From contig NZ_JADWMY010000008.1 of the NCBI RefSeq assembly GCF_015767275.1, forward strand, positions 62,001 through 126,000: 64,000 bases of DNA, read 5' to 3'. Of the stretch, positions 1 through 10,992 are shown piece after piece (position 1 is the first letter of the stretch; every line of letters starts with the position of its first letter). Source of the DNA: Herbaspirillum sp. AP02. Its GTDB lineage: Bacteria; Pseudomonadota; Gammaproteobacteria; Burkholderiales; Burkholderiaceae_D. Both the position numbers and the translations under genes were made by a program. The notes under the pieces are model-generated. The model was given only the letters and a program-made list of their open reading frames with translations. It was not told the DNA's origin and ran no database searches.

Positions 1-2043
1 AAGACGTCCGAAGGCACGCTGCACAAGCCGGCTGCCGGCGCCAAGCCTGGCGAAAAGAAGGATGACAAGAAGCCGGTCGTGGCTGCAGACAAGAAGTCGA
101 TCAAGTCGGCCAACGTCTCCTCCACCTGGCAGGACGATGCCAAGAAGCGTGGCACCGGCGGCATGAAGTCGCGCGGCGCCACCGGTGGCGGTGGTCGTGA
201 CGGCTGGCGTGCCGGCCCCAAGGGCCGCCGTCATTCGCATGGCGACGACCAGCGTGAAAGCAACTTCCAGGTGCCCACCGAGGCCGTGGTGCATGATGTC
301 TACGTGCCGGAAACCATCACCGTGGCCGAAGTGGCCCACAAGATGGCAGTCAAGGCTTCGGAAGTCATCAAGCATCTGATGAAGCTGGGCCAGATGGTCA
401 CCATCAACCAGGTGCTGGATCAGGAAACCGCGATGATCGTGGTGGAAGAAATGGGCCACCGCGCCCACGCCGCCAAGGCGGAGGATCCGGAAGCACTGCT
501 GGTCGAAGGTGAGGAGCATTCCGACGCCGAGGCAATGCCGCGCGCACCGGTGGTCACCGTCATGGGCCACGTCGACCACGGCAAGACCTCGCTGCTGGAC
601 TACATCCGTCGCACCAAGGTGGCCTCGGGCGAAGCCGGTGGCATTACCCAGCACATCGGTGCGTACCACGTGGAAACTCCGCGCGGCATGATCACCTTCC
701 TGGATACCCCGGGCCACGAGGCGTTCACCGCCATGCGTGCCCGTGGTGCCAAGGCGACCGACATCGTGATCCTGGTGGTGGCGGCCGACGACGGCGTGAT
801 GCCGCAGACCAAGGAAGCCATCGCCCACGCCAAGGCCGGCGGCGTGCCGCTGGTGGTGGCGATCAACAAGATCGACAAGCCGGGCGCCAACCTCGACCGC
901 GTCAAGCAGGAACTGATTGCCGAAGAAGTGGTGCCGGAAGAATACGGTGGCGATGCCCCGTTCATCTCGGTATCGGCCAAGACCGGCGAAGGCATCGACT
1001 CGCTGCTGGAAAACGTGCTGCTGCAGGCCGAAGTGCTGGAACTGACCGCGCCGGTCGATGTACCGGCCCGTGGCCTGGTGATCGAAGCCAAGCTGGACAA
1101 GGGCCGTGGCCCGGTGGCAACGATCCTGGTGCAATCCGGTACCCTGAAGCGCGGCGACGTCGTGTTGGCCGGTTCGGCTTATGGCCGCGTGCGCGCCATG
1201 CTGGACGAAAATGGCAAGAACATCGCCGAGGCGGGCCCGTCCCTGCCGGTGGAAATCCAGGGCCTGACCGAAGTGCCCTCCGCCGGTGAAGAAGTGGTGG
1301 TCATGACCGACGAGCGCAAGGCGCGCGAAATCGGCCTGTTCCGTCAGGGCAAGTTCCGCGACGTGAAGCTGGCCAAGCAGCAGGCCGCCAAGCTGGAAAA
1401 CATGTTCGACCAGATGACCGAAGGCGAGGTCAAGAACCTGCCGATGATCATCAAGACCGACGTGCAAGGTTCGCAGGAAGCGTTGGTGCAGTCGCTGCAG
1501 AAGCTGTCCACCAGCGAAGTGCGCGTCCAGGTGGTGCATGCCGCCGTGGGTGGCATCAGCGAAAACGACGTCAACCTGGCTGTGGCCTCCAAGGCCGTCA
1601 TCATCGGCTTCAACACCCGTGCCGATGCGTCGGCGCGCAAGCTGGCCGAAGCTTCGGGCGTGGACATCCGTTACTACAACATCATTTACGATGCGGTGGA
1701 CGAGGTGAAGGCCGCGATGTCCGGCATGCTGTCGCCGGAGAAGCGCGAACAGGCGCTGGGTCTGGTGGAAATCCGCCAGGTGTTCGTGGTCAGCAAGGTG
1801 GGTTCGATTGCCGGCTGCTACGTGCTGGAAGGCCTGGTCAAGCGTGGCTCGCAAGTACGTCTGCTGCGCAACAACGTGGTGGTATGGACCGGCGAACTGG
1901 ACTCGCTCAAGCGCTTCAAGGACGACGTCAAGGAAGTCAAGTCGGGCTTCGAGTGCGGTCTCTCGCTCAAGGGCTACAACGACATCGAAGTGGGCGATCA
2001 GCTCGAAATCTTCGAAGTGCAAGAAGTCGCCCGTACCCTGTAA
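1..2043 (+). CDS. infB: Translation initiation factor IF-2, 5' end cut by the window
   Basis: The frame is open from base 1, so the gene begins upstream; the 680 residues seen are the C-terminal part. IF-2 is the GTPase that places initiator fMet-tRNA on the 30S subunit and promotes 50S joining. The first stretch is a Lys/Gly/Arg-rich linker. An IF2_N helical module follows (around bases 290-470), then the G domain: P-loop GHVDHGKTS (about 565-591), switch II DTPGHE (703-720) and NKID (865-876). Domains II, III and the fMet-tRNA-binding domain IV lead to an end at [13 protein letters not shown] at base 79 could look like a start but sits inside the linker. It heads the infB-rbfA-truB group, which is usually preceded by nusA. 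Confidence 0.97.
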   Translation, partial: KTSEGTLHKPAAGAKPGEKKDDKKPVVAADKKSIKSANVSSTWQDDAKKRGTGGMKSRGATGGGGRDGWRAGPKGRRHSHGDDQRESNFQVPTEAVVHDVYVPETITVAEVAHKMAVKASEVIKHLMKLGQMVTINQVLDQETAMIVVEEMGHRAHAAKAEDPEALLVEGEEHSDAEAMPRAPVVTVMGHVDHGKTSLLDYIRRTKVASGEAGGITQHIGAYHVETPRGMITFLDTPGHEAFTAMRARGAKATDIVILVVAADDGVMPQTKEAIAHAKAGGVPLVVAINKIDKPGANLDRVKQELIAEEVVPEEYGGDAPFISVSAKTGEGIDSLLENVLLQAEVLELTAPVDVPARGLVIEAKLDKGRGPVATILVQSGTLKRGDVVLAGSAYGRVRAMLDENGKNIAEAGPSLPVEIQGLTEVPSAGEEVVVMTDERKAREIGLFRQGKFRDVKLAKQQAAKLENMFDQMTEGEVKNLPMIIKTDVQGSQEALVQSLQKLSTSEVRVQVVHAAVGGISENDVNLAVASKAVIIGFNTRADASARKLAEASGVDIRYYNIIYDAVDEVKAAMSGMLSPEKREQALGLVEIRQVFVVSKVGSIAGCYVLEGLVKRGSQVRLLRNNVVVWTGELDSLKRFKDDVKEVKSGFECGLSLKGYNDIEVGDQLEIFEVQEVARTL

Positions 2044-2051
2044 TGCAATAC

Positions 2052-2079
2052 GCCGGCGCATCGTTCGCGATGTGCCGGC
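2052..2079 (+). other. Strong hairpin between infB and rbfA
   Basis: A 12-bp stem (2052-2063 with 2068-2079, one G-U pair) closes on a TTCG loop only nine bases after the infB stop codon. No T-tract follows directly; the next T-run is at about 2140-2146, next to the rbfA start. It is therefore more likely an mRNA-stabilising or processing stem-loop than a simple terminator. This role is inferred. Confidence 0.5.
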
Positions 2080-2152
2080 ATCACTGGCAAGATCCGTCGC
2101 AGCAACGCGGGAATCCTCCCGCCACGCCATCGACGGATTGTTTTTTTAAAGC

Positions 2153-2545
2153 ATGGCAAAACATAGCAAATCCATTCCCGGGCGCGGCTTGCGCGTGGCC
2201 GACCAGATCCAGCGCGATCTGTCGGAGTTGATCGCCTTCGAGCTGAAGGACCCGCGGGTGGGCATGATCACCATTACCGAAGTGCAGGTCACCCCGGACT
2301 ACGCGCACGCCAAGGTCTTCTTCACCACGCTGGTGGACAACCCCGAGGCGATCAAGAACACCCTGGCCGGACTGCGCAAGGCGGGCGGTTACCTGCGTAC
2401 CCAACTGGGTCGGCGCCTGACCATCCATACCTTGCCGGAACTGCATTTCGTGCACGACAACTCGACTGCACGCGGCATTGAAATGTCGCGCCTGATCGAC
2501 GAGGCCAACGCCACCCGCGCCAAGGATTCGGACGACGAGGCCTGA
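2153..2545 (+). CDS. rbfA: 30S ribosome-binding factor A
   Basis: A 130-residue protein of normal RbfA length. RbfA is a KH-like cold-shock factor that binds the immature 30S subunit near the 5' end of 16S rRNA and helps late maturation. Recognisable blocks are [14 protein letters not shown] near the N-terminus, [20 protein letters not shown] in the middle and the helix-rich end [12 protein letters not shown]. It sits between infB and truB, the conserved order in proteobacteria. No good Shine-Dalgarno precedes the ATG; a T-run and AAAG lie there instead, so translation may depend on the infB transcript. Confidence 0.95.
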   Translation: MAKHSKSIPGRGLRVADQIQRDLSELIAFELKDPRVGMITITEVQVTPDYAHAKVFFTTLVDNPEAIKNTLAGLRKAGGYLRTQLGRRLTIHTLPELHFVHDNSTARGIEMSRLIDEANATRAKDSDDEA

Positions 2546-2643
2546 GCTAGGCGTCGGCTGCGAGGTAGCATTGCAGCTTTCTTCATCATCTTCGAACCGG
2601 TCTGCGATCCCGTCATCGGGGCGCGAGGCCGGTCTTGCATTTC

Positions 2644-3660
2644 ATGGCTGAAAACATGACGGCGGACCCCGCGTCCGCTTCCCCCGATAGCGCGCCGGAG
2701 CAGGGCAAGCGCAGCAAGCGCGGCCAGCCGCAACGGCCGCCGCGTCCGCCACGCGTGCCGGTGCACGGCGTGCTGCTGCTGGACAAGCCGGTCGGCCTGT
2801 CCTCCAACGACGCCCTGATCCGCGCCAAGCGCATGCTCAACGCGCCCAAGGCGGGCCATACCGGTACCCTGGATCCGTTTGCCACCGGCCTGCTGCCGTT
2901 GTGCTTCGGCGAAGCCACCAAGTTCTCCCAGGACCTGCTGGAAGCCGACAAGACCTACGAGGCCCTCGTACATCTGGGCGTGCGTACAGATACCGGCGAC
3001 ACCGAGGGCCAGGTCATCGGCGAGCGACCGGTGGAGGTCAGCGTGGCGCAGATCGAAGCTGCCATGGCGCAGTTCCGTGGCCCGATCAGCCAGGTTCCGC
3101 CCATGCACTCGGCGCTGAAGCGGGACGGCAAGCCCTTGTACGAATACGCCCGCGCCGGTATCACGCTGGAGCGTGAAGCGCGTGACGTGACCATCCATGC
3201 GCTGGAGTTGCTGGATTACCAGGCGCCGATGTTGCGTATCCGCGTCACCTGCAGCAAAGGGACGTATATCCGCGTGCTGGGTGAAGATATCGGCGAGGTC
3301 CTGGGCTGTGGCGCGCACCTGAACGCCCTGCGCCGCATCGGTGTCGGCCCGCTGACGCTGGAGGGCGCGGTCACGCTGGAACAGTTCGATGCCCCTGGTG
3401 ACGTTGAATCCCGCAAGGCCATGCTGTTGCCCGTCGATGGTCTGCTGCGCAGCTTCCCGGCGGTGCAACTGACTGACGCGCTGGCGCGCCGTTTCCTGCA
3501 CGGGCAGCGCCTGCCGCTGGGTAAGGAAGGCATCGCCGTGCCGGAGCAGACCGGGCGGGTGCGCGTCTATCGCAGTTCGGATGGCGCCTTGCTGGGCACC
3601 GGACTGTTGCAGGAATACGCCATCCTGGCGCCGGAACGGCTGGTGTCTACGGCCTCCTAG
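2644..3660 (+). CDS. truB: tRNA pseudouridine(55) synthase TruB
   Basis: TruB isomerises U55 in the T-loop of tRNAs. The catalytic block GHTGTLDPFATGLLP, with the nucleophilic Asp, lies about 75-85 residues in. It follows the opening VPVHGVLLLDKPVGLSSN and precedes the RNA-binding blocks KRDGKPLYEYARAG and CSKGTYIRVLGEDIG. About 35 basic and Pro-rich residues precede the core. The start is uncertain: ATG 2644 gives 338 residues, but GAGG at 2625-2628 is better spaced for an in-frame TTG at 2635. It is the third gene of the infB-rbfA-truB group. Confidence 0.95.
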   Translation: MAENMTADPASASPDSAPEQGKRSKRGQPQRPPRPPRVPVHGVLLLDKPVGLSSNDALIRAKRMLNAPKAGHTGTLDPFATGLLPLCFGEATKFSQDLLEADKTYEALVHLGVRTDTGDTEGQVIGERPVEVSVAQIEAAMAQFRGPISQVPPMHSALKRDGKPLYEYARAGITLEREARDVTIHALELLDYQAPMLRIRVTCSKGTYIRVLGEDIGEVLGCGAHLNALRRIGVGPLTLEGAVTLEQFDAPGDVESRKAMLLPVDGLLRSFPAVQLTDALARRFLHGQRLPLGKEGIAVPEQTGRVRVYRSSDGALLGTGLLQEYAILAPERLVSTAS

Positions 3661-3675
3661 CACCGAGTAGTAGAG

Positions 3676-3743
3676 CGGCTTGCAGCAGACCTTCCCAGGG
3701 AGTGTCCCGGGTGCCGGCAAGCCGTTGAAAACACAGGTTTTTT
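3676..3743 (+). terminator. Possible terminator after truB
   Basis: A perfect 8-bp inverted repeat (CGGCTTGC at 3676-3683, GCAAGCCG at 3717-3724) encloses a C/G-rich inner region. A run of six T lies at 3738-3743, 13 bases past the stem. The gap between stem and T-run is long for a classical terminator, so the call is tentative. Confidence 0.35.
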
Positions 3744-3767
3744 CAAAGTTCATGCGTCGCAACATGC

Positions 3768-3773
3768 TATAAT
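3768..3773 (+). promoter_or_regulatory. -10 hexamer upstream of typA
   Basis: A consensus TATAAT lies 39 bases before the typA ATG, after the putative truB terminator. No convincing -35 box stands at 16-18 bases; TTTCAA at 3741-3746 is too far. It suggests that typA has its own promoter. Confidence 0.45.
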
Positions 3774-3812
3774 GCGCGCCTCCCAAGAATCGGCATTCCA
3801 ACCACAGTCACC

Positions 3813-5654
<1,842 letters not shown>

Positions 5655-5698
5655 GGGAGCGGGGCGGCTGGCAACGGTCGCCGGAGTGAGGTGGGTTG

Positions 5699-5845
5699 TG
5701 CTGATATGTGATTCGTGAATAACTGATATCAGCACAATAAAGCAGACAGCCATGATGCACTGCCATATAGTTACACCTGTCTCCTCCAATTTCCTCCTAA
5801 AGAATTGGATTCAAGCCCGCAACTTCGGTTGTGGGCTTTTTTTTT
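5699..5845 (+). ncRNA. Candidate small RNA with CU-rich loop, 3' of typA
   Basis: The gene-free stretch after typA holds three consecutive stem-loops. The first is a perfect 9-bp inverted repeat (5699-5707 with 5726-5734). The second is a 6-bp stem CCAATT/AATTGG (5786-5791 with 5803-5808) whose loop contains TCCTCC; a second TCTCCTCC lies just before it. The third is the terminator at 5814-5845. CU-rich, anti-Shine-Dalgarno-like loops ahead of a terminator are known from the CCUCCUCCC-motif 'cuckoo' sRNAs of proteobacteria. The RNA could be released from the typA 3' UTR. The 5' end is not known and no promoter was found. Confidence 0.35.
5814..5845 (+). terminator. Rho-independent terminator after typA
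   Basis: Stem 5814-5823 with 5828-5837 (10 bp, one G-U pair) closes on a TTCG tetraloop and is followed at once by nine T. This is the strongest intrinsic terminator in the window. Confidence 0.9.
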
Positions 5846-6040
5846 GCCGATTTCGCCGTGACGACGTATCGCGCGGGTTTCCGGGCTTTCCGGTCGCATT
5901 TCGGCGCCGGATTTCCCTTTATCTCGCTGCTAGTAGAGATGAACATTTGTCCAAAATGGATTTTGTTGCGCTGTTTTTGTGCATTGCGAAATGACGACTG
6001 CCGGTTTGTGGTGCAGAATCGAGTCCGCTGTACGAAAAAT

Positions 6041-6104
6041 CCTATCTCGAAGAGGATAGAGGGGACACCAGCCCGCAACGCGCAAGCCTTGCGGGCTTTC
6101 TATT
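6041..6104 (+). terminator. Second hairpin pair and terminator upstream of dusA
   Basis: A bulged hairpin (CCTATCTC, GAA loop, about 6041-6062) is followed by a perfect 9-bp stem (6070-6078 with 6089-6097) and the T-rich TTCTATTT. Its arms, AGCCCGCAA and TTGCGGGCT, nearly repeat the stem of the terminator 250 bases upstream. Between the two terminators (5846-6040) I see no gene. A short transcript ending here is possible, but no promoter is clear. Confidence 0.55.
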
Positions 6105-6260
6105 TGTCGCTGCTATCCGCCATTGCTGGCGTAAGCTGGAAAGACCGTCGGGACGGCGCCGAAGTACGATTGCGATGATTGCGACGAGTGTGCCTATCCC
6201 ATCGTCGCCCCCCGCGCCCGAAGGCGCAAACGAACCTTGATTGATGCATTTCGTCAGCCC

Positions 6261-7274
6261 ATGAAGAAAGACCTGCCTCCGCGCACCCTGAGCGTCGCCC
6301 CGATGATGGATTGGACCGACCGTCACTGCCGCGTCTTCCATCGCCAGATCACCCGTCACACCTGGCTCTACACTGAGATGGTGACCACCGGTGCGTTGCT
6401 GCATGGGGACGTGCCGCGTCATCTCGATTTCGATGAGCAGGAGCATCCTGTCGCCCTGCAACTGGGGGGTAGCGAGCCGGCCGACCTGGCGCACAGTGCG
6501 AAACTGGGCGAGCAGTGGGGTTATGACGAGATCAACCTGAATTGCGGCTGCCCCTCAGAGCGCGTGCAGAAAGGTGCTTTCGGCGCCTGTCTGATGGGTG
6601 AGCCGGCGCTGGTCGCCGATTGCGTCAAGGCCATGCGTGATGCAGTCTCCATCGACGTGACCGTGAAGCATCGCATCGGCATCGACCAGGTCGAGTCCTA
6701 CGACTTCGTGCGTGACTTCGTTGGACAGATTGCCGATGCCGGTTGCAAGACCTTCATCGTGCATGCCCGCAACGCCATCCTCAAGGGCCTGAGCCCCAAG
6801 GAAAACCGCGAGATCCCGCCACTGAAGTATCACTACGCCTACCAGCTGAAGAAGGATTTCCCGGAGCTGGAAATCCTCATCAACGGCGGCATCAAGACCT
6901 TGCCCGAGATCGATGAGCACCTCAGGCATGTGGACGGCGTCATGCTGGGCCGCGAGGCGTATCACAATCCTTACCTGATGGCGGCTTTCGATGCCCGCTA
7001 CTACGGCGATCTGGAGGGGGGGCGCCAGCCCAGCCGGGCTGAGGTGATCGAAGCGATGTTGCCGTATATCAAGCGTCAGCTGGAACTGCACGGCGACAAT
7101 GGCCGCGGCCTGCGGCTCAACAGCATCACCCGCCACATGCTGGGCCTGCTGACCGGCATGCCCGGGGCGCGTGCCTTCCGCCAGACCCTGTCGGACTCCA
7201 AACGCCTGGCGCTGGGGGACCCGGCACTGTTGCTGGAAGCCCTGCAGCGTACCCAGGCCGCACAGGCCGCGTAA
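6261..7274 (+). CDS. dusA: tRNA-dihydrouridine(20/20a) synthase DusA
   Basis: An FMN-dependent TIM-barrel enzyme that reduces uridine to dihydrouridine in the tRNA D-loop. The DusA-type opening SVAPMMDWTDRHCR sits at residues 11-24. The catalytic cysteine lies in NLNCGCPSERVQKGAFGA (Cys97), and VKHRIGID and NGGIKT follow. The subfamily call rests on SVAPMMDWTD and KGAFGACLM, which separate DusA from DusB and DusC. ATG 6261 gives 337 residues; an in-frame TTG at 6237 would add eight residues, and neither has a clear ribosome-binding site. The 66-base gap to ribB is short. Confidence 0.93.
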   Translation: MKKDLPPRTLSVAPMMDWTDRHCRVFHRQITRHTWLYTEMVTTGALLHGDVPRHLDFDEQEHPVALQLGGSEPADLAHSAKLGEQWGYDEINLNCGCPSERVQKGAFGACLMGEPALVADCVKAMRDAVSIDVTVKHRIGIDQVESYDFVRDFVGQIADAGCKTFIVHARNAILKGLSPKENREIPPLKYHYAYQLKKDFPELEILINGGIKTLPEIDEHLRHVDGVMLGREAYHNPYLMAAFDARYYGDLEGGRQPSRAEVIEAMLPYIKRQLELHGDNGRGLRLNSITRHMLGLLTGMPGARAFRQTLSDSKRLALGDPALLLEALQRTQAAQAA

Positions 7275-7340
7275 TTGCGCAACGGAGGAGGCCCGCAATC
7301 CTTTAAAATAGCGGGTTCCAATTGGGAAAAGAGCTCGAAT

Positions 7341-8462
7341 ATGCCACTTGCTACAACCGAAGAAATCGTCGCCGAACTCCGTGCCAGTCGCATGGTGATC
7401 CTGGTCGATGAAGAAGACCGCGAAAACGAGGGTGACCTGGTGCTGGCCACCGACTTCGTCACGCCCGAAGCCATCAATTTCATGGTCACGCATGCGCGTG
7501 GCCTGGTCTGCCTGACGCTGACCGAAGAGCACGTGGACCAGCTCGACCTGCCGCTCATGGCGACCCGCAATGGCACGGCCTACGGCACCAATTTCACCGT
7601 TTCCATCGAAGCCGCCGAAGGCGTCACCACCGGTATCTCCGCCGCCGACCGCGCGCGCACCATCCAGGTGGCCGCGTCCAAGGGCGCCAAGCCGTCCGAT
7701 CTGGTGCAGCCGGGCCACATCTTCCCCTTGCGCGCCCAGAAGGGCGGCGTACTGATGCGCGCCGGCCATACCGAAGCCGGTTGCGACCTGACGGCCATGG
7801 CTGGACTCACGCCGGCGTCGGTGATCTGCGAAATTCTGAAGGAAGACGGCACCATGGCCCGTCTGCCGGACCTGCTGGAATTCGCCGAGAAGCACAATCT
7901 GAAGATCGGTACCATCGCCGATCTGATCCATTACCGTAGCCGCAACGAGAGCATCATCGAACGTGTGGCCGAGCGCGAGATGCAGACCGCCCATGGTACG
8001 TTCAAGGCTGTCGCCTATCGTGACACGCCCTCTGGTGGCGCTCACCTGGCCCTGGTGCATGGCGACGTCCAGCCGGGCCGCGAGACCCTGGTGCGCGTGC
8101 ATCAGCCGGTATCCATCCTGGACCTGCTGGAATCCGGCGTGACCACCCACTCGTGGAACCTTGCCTCGGCCATGAAGGCGGTGCAGGAAGCCCCGTGCGG
8201 CGTGATCGTGCTGCTCAACTGCGAAGAATCGGCGCAGCAGATGTTCGACCAGTTCGGCGCCCTGAACAAGGTCGGCACGCCCGAGGCGGCCAAGCCGACC
8301 CGTGCCGACCGTATGGACCTGCGCACCTACGGCATCGGCGCCCAGATCCTCAAGGATCTCGGCGTATGCAAGATGAAGCTGCTGGCCAGCCCGCGCAAGA
8401 TGCCGTCGATGGCCGGCTTCCAGCTGGAAGTCACCGGCTATCAGACCCGCGACGGGGCCTGA
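7341..8462 (+). CDS. ribB: 3,4-dihydroxy-2-butanone-4-phosphate synthase with degenerate RibA domain
   Basis: The N-terminal domain (about residues 5-200) is a DHBP synthase, which turns ribulose 5-phosphate into the four-carbon precursor of lumazine. It shows EEDRENEGDLV (residues 24-34), HARGLVCL and the active-site HTEAGCDL (143-150). The C-terminal half (about 205-373) aligns in layout with GTP cyclohydrolase II, as in RibBA. However, the zinc-binding cysteine cluster and the RSECLTGD-type motif are absent; VRVHQPVSILDLLESG stands there. This is the RibBX-like arrangement of many betaproteobacteria, so GTP cyclohydrolase II is probably encoded elsewhere. ATG 7341 was chosen over an upstream TTG in frame. 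It is followed by ribH after 57 bases. Confidence 0.93.
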   Translation: MPLATTEEIVAELRASRMVILVDEEDRENEGDLVLATDFVTPEAINFMVTHARGLVCLTLTEEHVDQLDLPLMATRNGTAYGTNFTVSIEAAEGVTTGISAADRARTIQVAASKGAKPSDLVQPGHIFPLRAQKGGVLMRAGHTEAGCDLTAMAGLTPASVICEILKEDGTMARLPDLLEFAEKHNLKIGTIADLIHYRSRNESIIERVAEREMQTAHGTFKAVAYRDTPSGGAHLALVHGDVQPGRETLVRVHQPVSILDLLESGVTTHSWNLASAMKAVQEAPCGVIVLLNCEESAQQMFDQFGALNKVGTPEAAKPTRADRMDLRTYGIGAQILKDLGVCKMKLLASPRKMPSMAGFQLEVTGYQTRDGA

Positions 8463-8519
8463 TTGCAGGACGACACGATTACGCAATTACGCAAGTCAAC
8501 CAATCGAGAAGGAACAGCC

Positions 8520-9005
8520 ATGACCATCGGAACCTATGAACCAGACTTCAATGGCGAAAGCTTGCGCATCGGCATCGTGCAGGCGCGCTTCAATGAAGAC
8601 GTCTGCCACGGCCTGCTGGCCGCTTGCCTGGCCGAGCTGAAGCACCTGGGCGTGGCCGACGAGGACATCCTGCACGTGACCGTGCCGGGTGCGCTGGAAA
8701 TCCCGCTGGCACTGCAGAAGATGGCCGAGACCGAACAGTTCGACGCCCTGATCGCGCTGGGCGCGGTCATCCGCGGCGAGACCTATCACTTCGAACTGGT
8801 CTCCAATGAATCCGGCGCCGGCATTACCCGCATCGGCCTGGACTTCGGTCTGCCCATCGCCAATGCCGTGCTCACCACCGAGAACGACGAGCAGGCCGAG
8901 GTCCGCATGGCCGAGAAGGGCGCCGATGCCGCGCGCGTCGCGGTGGAAATGGCCAACCTGTCCATCGTTCTGGAAGAACTCGGCCAGGCCACCGAAGAAG
9001 AATAA
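8520..9005 (+). CDS. ribH: 6,7-dimethyl-8-ribityllumazine synthase
   Basis: The 161-residue lumazine synthase condenses the RibB product with 5-amino-6-ribitylamino-uracil, the penultimate step of riboflavin synthesis, usually as a 60-mer or pentamer. Family marks are [25 protein letters not shown] and the phosphate/active-site block [20 protein letters not shown] with the conserved His. GAGAAGGA upstream of the ATG supports this start rather than the earlier TTG in frame. It lies between ribB and nusB, a very common order. Confidence 0.96.
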   Translation: MTIGTYEPDFNGESLRIGIVQARFNEDVCHGLLAACLAELKHLGVADEDILHVTVPGALEIPLALQKMAETEQFDALIALGAVIRGETYHFELVSNESGAGITRIGLDFGLPIANAVLTTENDEQAEVRMAEKGADAARVAVEMANLSIVLEELGQATEEE

Positions 9006-9120
9006 GTCCCTCCTTCCGTGCCGCTTGCAGCGCAGGCAGCACGGCAGTGCCGACGTCCGCCATCGGGCCGGCACTCGCATTCATCAGTTTCAGTCATTCA
9101 AGGCCCCGGCCGCATTCATC

Positions 9121-9591
9121 ATGTCGAACAAATCTCAACACGCCAATTCGAACAAGAACCGCACTCCGCGTCACCGCGCCCGCGAGTTCGCGTTGCAGGG
9201 CTTGTACCAGTGGTTGCTCAACCACGAGCATGCGGGCGCCATCGAAGCCCACATCCGCGAAGCCCACGGTTTCGACAAGGCCGACGCCGAGCATTTCGAT
9301 GCGCTCCTCACCGGTGCCATCCGCGACGCCGAGAAGCTGCGCGCTGGCCTGTCGCCGCTGATCGACCGTCCCATCAAGGAACTGTCGCCGGTGGAACACG
9401 CGGCCCTGCTGATCGGTGCCTACGAGCTGCAGAACCACATCGAGATTCCCTACAAGGTGGTCATCAACGAAGCGGTCGAACTGACCAAGTCCTTCGGCGG
9501 CATCGATGGTCACAAGTACGTCAACGGCGTGCTGGACCGATTTGCGGCCCAGACGCGTGCCACCGAAGTGGAAGCTGCCGGCCGTCGTTGA
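9121..9591 (+). CDS. nusB: Transcription antitermination factor NusB
   Basis: A small all-helical RNA-binding protein (156 residues) that, with S10 (NusE), recognises boxA in rRNA leaders and supports antitermination. Typical blocks are [17 protein letters not shown] near residue 20, [22 protein letters not shown] and the C-terminal signature [18 protein letters not shown] ... [10 protein letters not shown] short Asn/Lys/Ser-rich N-terminus precedes the core. It follows ribH as in most proteobacteria. The open frame extends upstream into ribH, but ATG 9121 is the sensible start. Confidence 0.96.
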   Translation: MSNKSQHANSNKNRTPRHRAREFALQGLYQWLLNHEHAGAIEAHIREAHGFDKADAEHFDALLTGAIRDAEKLRAGLSPLIDRPIKELSPVEHAALLIGAYELQNHIEIPYKVVINEAVELTKSFGGIDGHKYVNGVLDRFAAQTRATEVEAAGRR

Positions 9592-9705
9592 ACCGGACGG
9601 GCTCGCTTTGGCGGCGAGCCTGGTGGCCTGCCGTTCTGGCCCGTTTTTGCTCGTGTTTTCTTTCTGTTGTGTCCCTGTTGTGTGTTCGTTGTCGGGAATT
9701 AGCGC

Positions 9706-10893
9706 ATGAACCTGAATCAACTGGCTGCACGTCTGCAGCACATTGCCCCCTTCCATGTGATGGAATTGTCCAAGAAGGCTGCCATTCTGGAGCAGCAGGG
9801 ACGCCATCTGATCCACATGGGCATCGGCGAGCCGGACTTCACGGCCCCGCCCGCCGTCGTGGAGGCAGCGACCCGTGCCATGGCCGAGGGCAAGATGCAG
9901 TACACCTCGGCGACCGGCCTGCCGGCGCTGCGAACGGCGATCTCGCAGCACTATCACCAGGTCTATGGCCTGGACATCGCGCCGGAGCGCATCGTCATCA
10001 CCGCCGGTGCTTCTGCTGCGCTGTTGCTGGCCTGTGCGGCGCTGGTGGACCGTGGCAGCGAAGTGCTGATGCCGGACCCCAGCTATCCTTGCAATCGCCA
10101 TTTCGTGGCCGCCTTCGAAGGCCAGGCCAGGCTTATCGCCAGCGGCCCGGAACACCGTTTCCAGTTGTCGGCGCAGATGGTGCGCGAGCACTGGAGCGAG
10201 GCCACCCGGGGCGTGCTGCTGGCGTCGCCATCGAACCCCACCGGGACCTCGATTCTTCCGGATGAATTGCGCGCCATCGTCGGCGAAGTCCGCCAGCGTG
10301 GTGGCTTCACCATCGTCGATGAGATCTATCAGGGCCTGTCCTATGAGGGCGAACCGTTCTCGGCGCTGTCGCTGGGCGATGACGTGGTGGTCATCAACAG
10401 TTTCTCCAAGTATTTCAACATGACCGGCTGGCGCCTGGGGTGGCTGGTATTGCCGCCGGCGCTGGTGCCGCAGATCGAGAAGCTGGCGCAGAACCTGTTG
10501 ATCTGTGCTTCCTCGATCGCGCAGCATGCGGGCGTGGCCTGCTTCACGCCAGAGACCATCGCGATCTACGAAGAGCGCAAAGCCGAATTCAAGCGACGTC
10601 GCGACTACATCGTGCCGGCACTGGAAAGTCTGGGATTCACCGTGCCGGTGGTGCCGGACGGCGCCTTCTATGTCTATGCCGACTGCAGCGCACTATCCGA
10701 CGATGCCGACCGGTTGAGCCTGGAGATGCTCAATGAGGCTGGCGTGGTGCTGGTGCCGGGCCTGGATTTCGGTCCGTTCACAGCGCGTCGTTATATCCGC
10801 CTGTCCTATGCCACGTCGATGGAAAACCTGCAGGAGGCGGTAGCGCGTCTGCGCGTATTCTTCGCGCAGCGTCAGAAGGAAAAGGCCGCCTGA
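9706..10893 (+). CDS. Class I/II pyridoxal-phosphate aminotransferase
   Basis: A 395-residue fold-type I PLP enzyme of the aspartate/alanine aminotransferase group. Visible marks are HMGIGEPDFTAPPAV, the YTSATGLPALR block, SPSNPTGT, the cofactor-binding VDEIYQGL and the Schiff-base lysine in NSFSKYFNMTGWRLGW. The C-terminal arginine block RRYIRLSYATS contacts the substrate carboxylate. The substrate cannot be fixed from sequence; aspartate, alanine/valine or aromatic amino acids are all possible. It starts 114 bases after nusB, with no terminator between, and ends at a bidirectional terminator. Confidence 0.88.
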   Translation: MNLNQLAARLQHIAPFHVMELSKKAAILEQQGRHLIHMGIGEPDFTAPPAVVEAATRAMAEGKMQYTSATGLPALRTAISQHYHQVYGLDIAPERIVITAGASAALLLACAALVDRGSEVLMPDPSYPCNRHFVAAFEGQARLIASGPEHRFQLSAQMVREHWSEATRGVLLASPSNPTGTSILPDELRAIVGEVRQRGGFTIVDEIYQGLSYEGEPFSALSLGDDVVVINSFSKYFNMTGWRLGWLVLPPALVPQIEKLAQNLLICASSIAQHAGVACFTPETIAIYEERKAEFKRRRDYIVPALESLGFTVPVVPDGAFYVYADCSALSDDADRLSLEMLNEAGVVLVPGLDFGPFTARRYIRLSYATSMENLQEAVARLRVFFAQRQKEKAA

Positions 10894-10919
10894 GCCCGGG
10901 AGCCTCGGGCAGCAGCCAT

Positions 10920-10948
10920 AAAAAAAGGAGCCCGAGGGCTCCTTTTTT
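10920..10948. terminator. Bidirectional intrinsic terminator
   Basis: Stem GGAGCC/GGCTCC (10927-10932 with 10937-10942) is flanked by seven A on the left and six T on the right. It can stop the aminotransferase transcript on the + strand and the lytic transglycosylase transcript on the - strand, which converge here. Confidence 0.9.
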
Positions 10949-10992
10949 ACGTTCTGAATACCGGTAATATCCAAATCGCAACGCACCGGCCC

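Noticed and set aside
5846-6069. Gene between the two terminators after typA
   Set aside because: Short frames on both strands (for example 5797-6078, 5831-6178) lack ribosome-binding sites and run through the terminator stems.
6555-8486. 643-codon frame antisense to dusA and ribB
   Set aside because: Spans two genes and the gap between them on the other strand, with composition typical of antisense frames.
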